DNA from: GCA-2862545 sp047609825
GTDB taxonomy: Bacteria > Myxococcota_A > UBA796 > GCA-2862545
Assembly: GCA_047609825.1 (NCBI GenBank)
Contig: JBLFXJ010000097.1
Coordinates: 1-22,880 of the forward strand
DNA length: 22,880 nt
Reading direction: 5' to 3'
Position 1 is the stretch's first letter. Every line of letters begins with the position of its first letter. This document shows positions 6,751 through 13,892 of the stretch, one piece after another. Made by a program: the position numbers and the translations under genes. Under the pieces are notes generated by a model. It saw only the letters and a list, made by a program, of their open reading frames with translations. It had not been told where the DNA came from and made no database searches.

Positions 6751-7643
6751 GCGGACTGCCCATCGATGCCCGGGGGGGCGGACGCGGGGTAGAACCCGCC
6801 GCCCTACCCGATGTGCGCCTCGCCGCCCAGCACCTGCGCGGGACGGAGGACGACGAGACCGGCCAGTGGCGGTTCGAGGGCACCTACCAGCTGGAGCCCG
6901 ACGGCGTGGCCGTGGTGCAGCTCGCGCTCGCGGAGGGTGTGCTGCCGCCGGCACATGACCGGGGGCCACAGGGCACGGCGTGGTCGGACGTCTCCGCGAC
7001 GCTGGATGGGCGCGCGGTGCCGGTCCAGTCCGATGACGGGTGCCATCAGGTGGAGCTGGTGCTGTTCGACGCCGCCACCCTCCGGCTGTCGTATGCATTC
7101 GAGCGGTCGTCCGGGCAGGACGTGATGCACCTCGGGCACGCCACCGGCGGCTGGGGTCCGGTGCCCGATGCGAGCTGGGAGGTGCGCACCCGCCGCCCCC
7201 GGTGGTGGGCCGCGTGGTCGGTGCCCGGCGAGGTGGACTGGTCGATGGTGCCGCACCCCTCGGGCGTCGGCACCTGAACCACCCTGCGCTGGTCGGCGAC
7301 GGACTGGGCGCCCGAAGACGTGGTGCTCGCGTTCCCCGCCCCGCCGGGCGACCAGCTCACGCCCGCCGGCCTGGTGCCCGGCTGGGATGGATCGCGGCGA
7401 CTGACCGCGCTCGCAGCCGATGGCTGGCCGCCGGAGCGCCGCCGATGGGCCGCCGCCCACACCGAAGCGGTGTACGGCCGCGTGCGGACCGACCCCGATC
7501 TCGCGGCGTTCTACGGGAACATCCGGCGTCCGCCCATGCTCCGGGACGAGCTGGCCTTCGCCGTGCGCCCGGAGCGCTCCGACTACGACCCGGCGTGGCT
7601 GCTCCCGGGAGAGGCAGCCGCGGTCGCCCACTGGCGGTCCTGA
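6747..7643 (+). pseudogene. Unknown protein coupled to the hydrolase, internal TGA
   Basis: The GTG at 6747 overlaps the stop of the hydrolase gene (GTGA), so the two are translationally coupled. The frame runs to TGA 7275-7277 (codon 177), then continues in the same frame to 7643. Across the stop it reads H-P-S-G-V-G-T-[stop]-T-T-L-R-W-S-A-T-D-W-A-P-E-D; a Trp fits the gap. Restored length is 298 residues. There is no signal peptide, membrane segment or recognisable domain; the N-terminal half looks beta-rich. A GTG at 7320 could restart the C-terminal part. Position suggests a partner of the hydrolase, such as an immunity or chaperone protein, but that is inference from context only. Confidence 0.55.
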
Positions 7644-7684
7644 CCGCGCGGCGAACGCGCGTGCCGTGACGGCCGGGTCTCCGG

Positions 7685-7690
7685 TATGCT
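7685..7690 (+). promoter_or_regulatory. Possible -10 box TATGCT
   Basis: TATGCT, preceded by GG, lies 22 bases (first base to first base) before the ATG at 7707, with CGGAGG between them. The ATG at 7686 would lie inside this box, another reason to prefer 7707. No convincing -35 was found. Confidence 0.3.
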
Positions 7691-7706
7691 CTGCTCGGAG
7701 GTGCCC

Positions 7707-8840
7707 ATGCTCGGCCTGCTCATCGCGCTGCTCGCTCCCGCCCTGGCCGGCGGCGGACCGGTGCTCACGGTCGGCGGCGCCTGCCCCGGGCGGCTGTCGC
7801 TCGACATCTCGGGGGTCACCCCGGGTGGCCAGGTGGTGCTCCTCACCAGCGCGGCCGACGGCGCGGCGACGATCCCGGGCGGCCCCTGTGTGGACGCCAT
7901 GTCTGGGCTCGCGGGCCCGCTCAGCTGGTATGGCCCGTTCCGCGACGCGGACGCCGACGGCGCCGTCCGTCTGGGACCGACGGTTGGCGGCGGCGTGTGC
8001 GGGCTGCGGTTCGCCGCGGTGGACCTCAGCAGCTGCGGCGTGTCGGAGTCCGCTGGCTACGAGCCCATCGGCGACGCGGTGGAGTTCGAATACACCGGCG
8101 CCATCGAGCGCTGGACCGTGCCCGATGGCGTGCGGAGCATCGTGGTGGACGCATGGGGGGCCCAGGGCGGCATGGGCGCTGCCGGTGCGGGCGGGCTGGG
8201 GGCCCACGCGCGCGGCTCGTTCGAGGTGGTCCCGGGGGCCATCGTCGACGTCCTCGTGGGCCAGCAGCCCGCGATCACCACCGAGGGCGGCCACGAAGGT
8301 AACAGCACCGGCGGCGGCGGCGGCACCTTCGTGGTGCTCGGCGATCGGCCGCTGCTGATCGCTGGCGGCGGCGGCGGCGGCGGCGCGGTGACCGGTGGTG
8401 AGCCCGGGCTCGCGGGTGAGGCTGGCGGCCTGGGCCTGGGCGACGGCGGCGGACCCGGCGGTGTGGACGGCGACGGCGCCGGTGTCGGCGGTCACAACTC
8501 CGGCCGTGGTGGCGCTGGGTTCTACACCGACGGCAGCTCGCCCGATGGCGACTGCGGCGTGTACTGCTGTGCCTGCGGCGACGAGTCCTCCCTGTCCTTC
8601 CTCGCCGGCGGCGCCGGCGGCCCCCTCGGGCCACACCACGGCGCGGGCGGGTTCGGCGGCGGCGGGTGCGGCGGCAACTACGGCGGCGGCGGCGGCGGCG
8701 GGTACAGCGGCGGCGGCAGCGGCTCGAGCAATGGCTACGGCGGCGGCGGTGGCGGCTCGTTCAACAGCGGCGCTGCGCCCGTGTTGGAGCCTGGGGTGAA
8801 CGCTGGCCATGGCCGGGTCGTGGTCACACTGCTGGACTGA
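7707..8840 (+). CDS. Secreted glycine-rich protein
   Basis: This 377-residue protein starts at the ATG at 7707, supported by CGGAGG at 7696-7701. A signal peptide (M-L-G-L-L-I-A-L-L-A-P-A-L-A, cut before G-G-G) leads to a Cys-containing N-terminal domain of about 110 residues. Then comes F-E-Y-T-G-A-I-E-R-W-T-V-P-D-G-V-R-S-I-V-V-D-A-W-G-A-Q-G-G, the start of the Gly_rich (PF12810-like) module, and a long stretch of poly-glycine loops. It closes with V-N-A-G-H-G-R-V-V-V-T-L-L, the usual last strand of that module. Such proteins are extracellular or envelope-bound and of unknown function. The Gly tracts are encoded by long GGC runs. A Cys-rich patch (C-G-V-Y-C-C-A-C-G) interrupts the glycine region. 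Confidence 0.75.
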   Translation: MLGLLIALLAPALAGGGPVLTVGGACPGRLSLDISGVTPGGQVVLLTSAADGAATIPGGPCVDAMSGLAGPLSWYGPFRDADADGAVRLGPTVGGGVCGLRFAAVDLSSCGVSESAGYEPIGDAVEFEYTGAIERWTVPDGVRSIVVDAWGAQGGMGAAGAGGLGAHARGSFEVVPGAIVDVLVGQQPAITTEGGHEGNSTGGGGGTFVVLGDRPLLIAGGGGGGGAVTGGEPGLAGEAGGLGLGDGGGPGGVDGDGAGVGGHNSGRGGAGFYTDGSSPDGDCGVYCCACGDESSLSFLAGGAGGPLGPHHGAGGFGGGGCGGNYGGGGGGGYSGGGSGSSNGYGGGGGGSFNSGAAPVLEPGVNAGHGRVVVTLLD

Positions 8841-8857
8841 TCGGAGGCCCTGTGCGT

Positions 8858-9415
8858 ATGAGCTTGCTGCTGGCGCTGGCGGCCTGTACATCCTCTGGAT
8901 CGATGAAGGCCAGTGACGACACGGGTCGTGGCTCCACGAGCTGGACCACCCAGAGCACCGCCTGGAGCGACACCGACACCACCCCCACCGGCACGGCATC
9001 GACCACCGACTCGGCGGCCGACCTCTGTCGCGGCACTGACCCTGGCGAGGCCACCCTGGGCGCCCTCACCGCCGACGGGTTCGTGCCGTGGACGCCGGGA
9101 AGCGACGCCCCGATGGACGAAGATGCAGGCGGGGTGCTCGGGCTCCCACTCGCCGTGCAGCTCACGGGGCTGGACCAGACCGGTCAGCTGTCGGCCCTGG
9201 TGGACGTGTACCTGGGCGACGCCCTCCTCCAGAGCGCATTCGGCGGTGTGTTGACCGACTGCGAACAGGGCGTGGGGGTGGCGACTCGGTTCGTGCCGTT
9301 CGAGGACGACGCGGACGCAGACGCCCTGTCAGGGCTGGCTGCGCGGGTCGCGATCACCCTGTCCGACCCCCAGGCGGGCACGGCGCACACAGAGGCCGAG
9401 GTCGTGCTCAGGTAG
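8858..9415 (+). CDS. Small putative lipoprotein of unknown function
   Basis: This 185-residue protein begins M-S-L-L-L-A-L-A-A-C, a very short lipoprotein signal with lipobox L-A-A-C and acylated Cys10. A Ser/Thr/Asp-rich linker of about 45 residues follows, then a globular part with two Cys. CGGAGG at 8842-8847 supports the ATG at 8858; an in-frame GTG at 8852 is an alternative start. It lies 17 bp after the glycine-rich gene on the same strand, so the two are probably co-transcribed. I do not recognise the globular part. The linker-plus-domain layout is common in delta-proteobacterial surface lipoproteins. Confidence 0.65.
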   Translation: MSLLLALAACTSSGSMKASDDTGRGSTSWTTQSTAWSDTDTTPTGTASTTDSAADLCRGTDPGEATLGALTADGFVPWTPGSDAPMDEDAGGVLGLPLAVQLTGLDQTGQLSALVDVYLGDALLQSAFGGVLTDCEQGVGVATRFVPFEDDADADALSGLAARVAITLSDPQAGTAHTEAEVVLR

Positions 9416-9508
9416 CGTCACGGGGCACCCTGCTCCGTCGACGCACGGGACCTGCCGGGCTACCCCCCGCGCCCACTGACGGGGCCATCTCCCCGACCGA
9501 GGCCCCTC

Positions 9509-11206
9509 GTGTCCGAACCACCTTTCTCTGATTTCCCCCTCGATCCGCGCATTTTGCGCGCTATCGAGGTGCTGGGCTTCGAGAGCACTACCGCGATCCA
9601 GGCCGCCTCGCTGCCGCCCCTGCTCGAGGGGCATGACGTCATCGGACGCGCCCGCACCGGCTCCGGCAAGACCGCGGCGTTCGGCGTGCCGCTCCTGCAG
9701 CGCGTGGCCGACGGCGCGGATTCCCCCCGGGTCTTGGTGCTCTCCCCCACCCGCGAGCTCGCGCTCCAGGTCACCGAGGCCCTCCGCGGACTGGCCCGCT
9801 TCCTGCCTGTGCGCATCGCCACCATCTATGGCGGCACCCCCTACCCGCCGCAACTGCGCGCCCTGAAGTCCTCCTGCGTGGTGGTCGGCACCCCGGGCCG
9901 GCTGATCGACCACCTCGACCGCGGCACGCTCGACCTCAGCAACATCGAGATGCTCGTGCTCGACGAGGCCGACGAGATGCTCCGGATGGGCTTCTTCGAG
10001 GACGTGAACAAGCTGCTGGACGCCACGCCGGAGGGTCGGCAGATGGTGCTGTTCTCGGCGACGATGCCCCCGGTGATCAAGCGGCTCATCGAGGCCCGCA
10101 CCCAGGACCTCGTGACGATTCAGGTGGAGAACGAGGCCCTCTCCACCGGGCATATCGAGCAGCAGTGGATGCGGGTGCCACAGCGGTTCAAGCTCGACGC
10201 GCTGTCCCGCGTGCTCCGCGGGGTCGAGCGCGACACCACCCTCGTGTTCGCGCGCACCCGCGCCGGCTGCGCCGAGGTGGCCGACGCCCTCGCCCAACAG
10301 GGGTTCTCGGCCGACGCGCTGCACGGCGACCTGAACCAGAGCGCGCGCGAGCGGGTGCTGGGGCGCCTGCGGGCCCGCCAGCTCGACGTGGTGATCGCCA
10401 CGGATGTCGCCGCCCGCGGCATCGACGTAGACCACATCACCCACGTGATCAACCTCGACCTGCCCACCGACACCGAGGCCTATGTGCACCGCATCGGGCG
10501 CACGGGTCGAGTGGGTCGCAAGGGCACCGCCATCGCCTTCGTCACGCCCCGCGAGGTGCGGTACATCCGCGAGCTCGAGCGTCGCCTGAAAGTCCAGATC
10601 AAGCCGGCGAATGTGCCATCCGACTCCGACATCGGCCGGCAGCGGCGCAAGGCCATGCAGGTCGCGTTGGCTGGCGTGATGGGCGAGGCCCACGGCGGTG
10701 TGCGCGCGTGGATGGCCGGCGTGTGCGAAGAGACGGGGTGGTCTGCCGATGACCTGGCGGCCGCAGCCCTCGTGCTCATGGCCGGGCCCGGGCCGTTCGA
10801 CACGCCCGAGCCGGAAGAGGAGGCCCCGCCCGCATGGGCGCGGGAGCGTCAGCCACGGCGTGAGTCCGGCGACGGCATGTCGCCCGGCCGCCCGGCGAAG
10901 CGCGTCGAGGCCGACGAGGCCGCGCTGTTCTTCCCCATCGGCAAGCAGTCCGGCGTGCGCCCGGGCGATGTGGTGGGCGCGCTCACCAACGAGGCCGGCA
11001 TCGACGGGCGCCTCATCGGGCGGGTGAACATCTTCGACCGGAAGACCTTCGTGGGCGTGTCGAAGCAGACCGCAGCGCTGGTGCTCGAGCGCATCGAGTC
11101 GGTGGAGCTGCGGGGCAAGGCAGTGCCGGTCCGCCTGGCCCGGCCAAGCACCGCGCCGCCAGGTCCTGGCGTCGTGATCCGCCGCGGGCCACGCGGCCGC
11201 AGCTGA
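9509..11206 (+). CDS. deaD: DEAD-box ATP-dependent RNA helicase, DeaD/CsdA-like
   Basis: This 565-residue protein has all DEAD-box motifs in order: the Q motif with Gln31, A-R-T-G-S-G-K-T (48-55), P-T-R-E-L-A (80-85), T-P-G-R (128-131), D-E-A-D (152-155), S-A-T (183-185), A-T-D-V-A-A-R-G-I-D (297-306) and H-R-I-G-R-T-G-R (327-334). Residues about 471-547 (A-A-L-F-F-P-I-G-K-Q-S-G-V, ending P-V-R-L-A) match the DbpA-type RNA-binding domain that in DeaD, CsdA and DbpA contacts structured rRNA. The enzyme would unwind RNA in the cytoplasm during ribosome assembly or cold adaptation. A Pro/Glu-rich linker joins the parts. The start is a GTG, and the Shine-Dalgarno is weak. DeaD versus DbpA is not settled by motifs alone. 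Confidence 0.9.
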   Translation: MSEPPFSDFPLDPRILRAIEVLGFESTTAIQAASLPPLLEGHDVIGRARTGSGKTAAFGVPLLQRVADGADSPRVLVLSPTRELALQVTEALRGLARFLPVRIATIYGGTPYPPQLRALKSSCVVVGTPGRLIDHLDRGTLDLSNIEMLVLDEADEMLRMGFFEDVNKLLDATPEGRQMVLFSATMPPVIKRLIEARTQDLVTIQVENEALSTGHIEQQWMRVPQRFKLDALSRVLRGVERDTTLVFARTRAGCAEVADALAQQGFSADALHGDLNQSARERVLGRLRARQLDVVIATDVAARGIDVDHITHVINLDLPTDTEAYVHRIGRTGRVGRKGTAIAFVTPREVRYIRELERRLKVQIKPANVPSDSDIGRQRRKAMQVALAGVMGEAHGGVRAWMAGVCEETGWSADDLAAAALVLMAGPGPFDTPEPEEEAPPAWARERQPRRESGDGMSPGRPAKRVEADEAALFFPIGKQSGVRPGDVVGALTNEAGIDGRLIGRVNIFDRKTFVGVSKQTAALVLERIESVELRGKAVPVRLARPSTAPPGPGVVIRRGPRGRS

Positions 11207-11222
11207 CCCTCAGGGGCAGCTG
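11200..11222. terminator. Hairpin on the convergent stop codons
   Basis: CAGCTGaCC-CTCAG-GGgCAGCTG folds into an 8-bp stem with one mismatch and a 5-base loop. It contains the last codons of the helicase and the stop of the opposing cytochrome gene. There is no T-tract, so it may act as a factor-assisted bidirectional terminator or simply as a barrier between convergent transcripts. Confidence 0.35.
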
Positions 11223-12253
11223 TCGAGCGACGTGATCCACGCCCGCACCACCGCCAGGCCGGTGGGGTCGGGCGCTGTGCCCACGGACGGCATCTGCGCG
11301 AAGCCCCCGCCGGTGGGGGTCATGCGCAGGTACAGGTGGGATAGCTCCGGATGTCCCGGCTGCACTCGCACGTCGCGGCTGGCCGGCGGCGCCAGGTACT
11401 GAATCGGCACGTCGCAGGTCTGAGTGTCGGCCAGGGGCAGGTGCCATCGCAGGTCGAGATCCATCTCCGGCGGCGTCCAGCCACCAGGACGGTGGCAGTG
11501 CGCGCAGTTCACGTGGAGGTAGCTGCGCGCGCGGTCGGCGATGTCGGCGGTGGGGTCTTCGGGGTCCACCATCGGCATCACGTCAGGCACTGCGCCTGCG
11601 AACACGCCGGTGGCCTCGAGGTGGGCGAGCTGGTCGATCGGCTCGCCATCGACGCACACCGCGTGGGCGAGCTGGGCCACCTCCGGGCCGAGCACCACCG
11701 CGGACTCCCCATGGCAGTACAGGCAGCCGGCGGCGCTGGGCACCGTCCACTCCTTGCCCCCGCGGTCGATCGTCTCGGCATCGGGGCCCGCGAGCCAGGC
11801 CTCGGTGCCGTGCACATCCCAGACATAGGTCGCGAACACCCACCCGGCGTCCGTCGCCAGCATCACCCGGGTCTCCAGCGGTGTGTCGCCCCACGCGAAC
11901 CGCTTCAGGAGCAGCGTGCCCACCGGCAGGTCGAGCCGTCCATCCGGCAGCGCCGTCACCACCTCCCCTTCAGGGATGGCCAGCCAACGCTGCTTGTCGG
12001 CGCCATCACTCCACAGCGGTGCGGCCACGCTGTACGGCACAAGACCCGGGCCGCCCACCGGCGCGCAGCCCGTGGCCGACCACCGGTCGGGGAGCGCGTC
12101 GGGGTCCACGTCGGCGAAGCAGGTGCGCTCGCCCGGCTCCGGCGGCGCCACCACCGTGCACGGCGGCGCCTCGGGGGGAGCGCCCACCACCGGCGGAGCG
12201 GCTCCCTCGGGGGCACAACCCAGCAGCGCCGCAGTGAGCATCCAACCGGCCAT
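11210..12253 (-). CDS. SO2930-family diheme c-type cytochrome lipoprotein
   Basis: This 347-residue protein begins M-A-G-W-M-L-T-A-A-L-L-G-C, with a lipobox L-L-G-C and Cys13 as the lipidation site. Two heme c attachment motifs are visible: C-L-Y-C-H (177-181) and C-A-H-C-H (250-254). The preceding part (L-V-P-Y-S-V-A-A-P-L-W-S-D-G-A-D-K, P-V-G-T-L-L-L-K-R-F-A, L-E-T-R-V-M and Y-V-W-D) matches the SO2930/TIGR03806-like family. These are periplasmic or outer-membrane electron-transfer proteins with unproven partners. The start is divergent from the ferritin-like gene, 61 bp away. There is no clear Shine-Dalgarno; ATG at 12241 is an alternative, but it would leave too short a signal. Confidence 0.8.
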   Translation of the reverse strand: MAGWMLTAALLGCAPEGAAPPVVGAPPEAPPCTVVAPPEPGERTCFADVDPDALPDRWSATGCAPVGGPGLVPYSVAAPLWSDGADKQRWLAIPEGEVVTALPDGRLDLPVGTLLLKRFAWGDTPLETRVMLATDAGWVFATYVWDVHGTEAWLAGPDAETIDRGGKEWTVPSAAGCLYCHGESAVVLGPEVAQLAHAVCVDGEPIDQLAHLEATGVFAGAVPDVMPMVDPEDPTADIADRARSYLHVNCAHCHRPGGWTPPEMDLDLRWHLPLADTQTCDVPIQYLAPPASRDVRVQPGHPELSHLYLRMTPTGGGFAQMPSVGTAPDPTGLAVVRAWITSLDSCP

Positions 12254-12314
12254 GGGTGCAGGCTATCCCCGCAGGCCGCGGCCTGGCGTGCCACACTGAG
12301 CGTCGGAGGTTCGA

Positions 12315-13376
12315 ATGCCACACGACACGCGACGGACCGGTCTGCTGGTGCTGCTCCTGGCGGCGATGGGCTGCGACGAACCCACGGGCGACCTCGATTC
12401 GGGCGCGTGGTGCGCCACGGTGGAAGCCGATGAAGAGTGCCCCGGCGTGGCCAAGGCCCAGAAGCGGTGGGGTGGTAGCCAGACCTGCGAGAGCCCTGTG
12501 CGGGAGATCGTGGAGATCACGCGGTTCATCGAGCGGATCGAGGACGTGACCTATGGGTGGGCCGACACCGCCGACCTGTACGACGCCTGCTGCTATGAGG
12601 TGGAGGCGAAGGTGCACAAGGGCGAGGCGTGTGCTGTGGGACGGCCCCTGCGGGTGGCCGGCGAGGCCGCGGTGGCGCCCGTGCGGTGGACCGCCGGCGA
12701 CTGGACGAAGGGCCCCACGCCTGACGCGACCGCGCTGCCGCCCGCCACCCGCGCCCGCTTGGCGACTGCGTGGCGGCAGGCCGGACTGTTCGAGCATGCA
12801 TCGGTGGCGTCGTTCGGGAGGTTCGCACTCGATCTTCTCGTGCTCGGAGCCCCGGCGGATCTCATCGCGGCAGCTCACTCAGCGGCCTTGGACGAGGTGC
12901 GCCATGCCCGCCACAGCCTGGCGTTGGCGGTGGCCTATGGAGCGGCAGTCAGCCCGGGGCCCCTGCCGGAGGCGGGCCACCCGTCCACGGTGTCCTCGCT
13001 CACGGACCTGGCCACGAGCACCTTCCGCGAGGGGTGTGTGAACGAGACCCTCGCCGCCGCGATCGCGGCCCACCAGCGGGACTGCGCGACCGACCCGGCC
13101 GTGCTGGCCGTGCTCACCGGCATCGCCGATGACGAGGCGCGGCACGCGGCGCTGGCCTGGCGCACGGTGCGGTGGGCGATCCAGGCTGGGGGCGAGCCCG
13201 TGCGAGAGGCCGTGCGCATGGCCTGGGCCGCGACGGCGACCCCGGAGGCCCCAGCGGGCCCAACCGATCCGCTGGCCATCACCCACGGGTGGGTCTCGCC
13301 GGCCGACGAGGCCCGGGTGGCCCGCCGCACCCTCGACCGGGTGGTGGCACCCGCGGTGGAGGCGCTCCTCGGCTGA
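12315..13376 (+). CDS. Ferritin-like diiron-domain lipoprotein
   Basis: This 353-residue protein has a signal ending L-L-A-A-M-G-C (Cys20), then a Cys-rich N-terminal part of about 90 residues (including C-C at 92-93). A four-helix ferritin-like domain spans about residues 145-290. Candidate iron ligands are Glu160 in L-F-E-H-A-S, Glu194 and His197 in L-D-E-V-R-H-A, Glu244 in C-V-N-E-T-L, and Glu274 and His277 in D-D-E-A-R-H-A. The repeated E-x-x-H plus two further Glu is the diiron signature. The ATG is preceded by GGAGG. Such lipoproteins are frequent in Myxococcota; the reaction is not known. The divergent diheme cytochrome suggests a shared redox or iron role, which is inference. Confidence 0.8.
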   Translation: MPHDTRRTGLLVLLLAAMGCDEPTGDLDSGAWCATVEADEECPGVAKAQKRWGGSQTCESPVREIVEITRFIERIEDVTYGWADTADLYDACCYEVEAKVHKGEACAVGRPLRVAGEAAVAPVRWTAGDWTKGPTPDATALPPATRARLATAWRQAGLFEHASVASFGRFALDLLVLGAPADLIAAAHSAALDEVRHARHSLALAVAYGAAVSPGPLPEAGHPSTVSSLTDLATSTFREGCVNETLAAAIAAHQRDCATDPAVLAVLTGIADDEARHAALAWRTVRWAIQAGGEPVREAVRMAWAATATPEAPAGPTDPLAITHGWVSPADEARVARRTLDRVVAPAVEALLG

Positions 13377-13383
13377 TGCTGCG

Positions 13384-13396
13384 GGGGCTCAGCCCC
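13384..13396. terminator. Short hairpin between convergent genes
   Basis: GGGGC-TCA-GCCCC has perfect 5-bp arms; the loop TCA is the stop codon of the minus-strand gene. It lies 8 bp after the stop of the ferritin-like gene. No T-tract follows. It resembles the placement of the hairpin at 11200-11222. Confidence 0.3.
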
Positions 13397-13859
13397 AGGC
13401 CATCGCGCCGTCGGGCAGGAAGTACACGATGAGCATGCGCCCGCCGGTGACGGTGGGCGTGTGGCGGCTGCCCGGCGGCACCACCACCCAGCCCGGGCCG
13501 TGGCCCATGAACCGGGGGTCGTCGCCGCCAGTCGCCCAGCACAAGCTCACCTCGCCGTTCGGGTGGGTGTGGGGGGCGGCGGGCCCTTCCATCTCCACCG
13601 CGTCCACCGACAGGCCGTGGCTCTCGGTGCCGGGCTTCACCACCCGGCCGAAGGTCACCGAGTCAGAGGCGCGTCGCGGCGTGAGGGTGCCCTCGGCGAA
13701 CGCCGCCCGGCAGGCGGCCTCCACGTCGGCCAGCGCGGTGAGCGGGTGGCTCGCGGTCAACGCGGCCTGGGCGCCAGCGGCGTCGGACAGGTCCAGCGCG
13801 GCGACGGCCTCGGTGAGGCTCAAGAGCTGCGCGCGGGCGGTGGCGAGGGCGTCTGACAT
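13389..13859 (-). CDS. DUF4863 / PnbB-like (4-hydroxylaminobenzoate lyase family) protein
   Basis: This 156-residue cytoplasmic protein has no signal peptide. An N-terminal helical part (1-50) precedes a small cupin-like barrel. The barrel contains P-H-T-H-P-N-G-E-V-S-L-C-W-A (96-109), P-R-F-M-G-H-G-P-G-W-V-V (115-126), P-P-G-S-R-H-T-P-T-V (128-137) and a final L-I-V-Y-F-L-P-D-G-A. This is the layout of the DUF4863 family, whose characterised member PnbB converts 4-hydroxylaminobenzoate to protocatechuate. The His/Glu cluster would bind a metal. The ATG has GGAGG upstream on the minus strand. It follows the DUF4876-like gene by 33 bp on the same strand. No aromatic-degradation genes are nearby, so the substrate here is unknown. 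Confidence 0.7.
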   Translation of the reverse strand: MSDALATARAQLLSLTEAVAALDLSDAAGAQAALTASHPLTALADVEAACRAAFAEGTLTPRRASDSVTFGRVVKPGTESHGLSVDAVEMEGPAAPHTHPNGEVSLCWATGGDDPRFMGHGPGWVVVPPGSRHTPTVTGGRMLIVYFLPDGAMAWG

Positions 13860-13892
13860 CGGGCCTCCAGAGACCCGCTCCTAACCGATCGC

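Noticed and set aside
6400..7277. Genetic-code change (TGA read as Trp) or selenocysteine
   Set aside because: TGA is the normal stop of many intact genes here, such as abiEi, abiEii and the czc genes. The residues expected at the two positions are Trp, not Cys, so lesions or errors are simpler.
6804..8999. A 731-codon minus-strand open frame
   Set aside because: It is Ala/Arg/His-rich with no domain-like pattern and lies opposite recognisable plus-strand genes; long antisense frames are expected at this GC content.
9329..10693. A 454-codon minus-strand open frame opposite the helicase
   Set aside because: The plus strand carries a complete DEAD-box helicase with all motifs; the antisense product is low-complexity and His/Gly/Val-rich.
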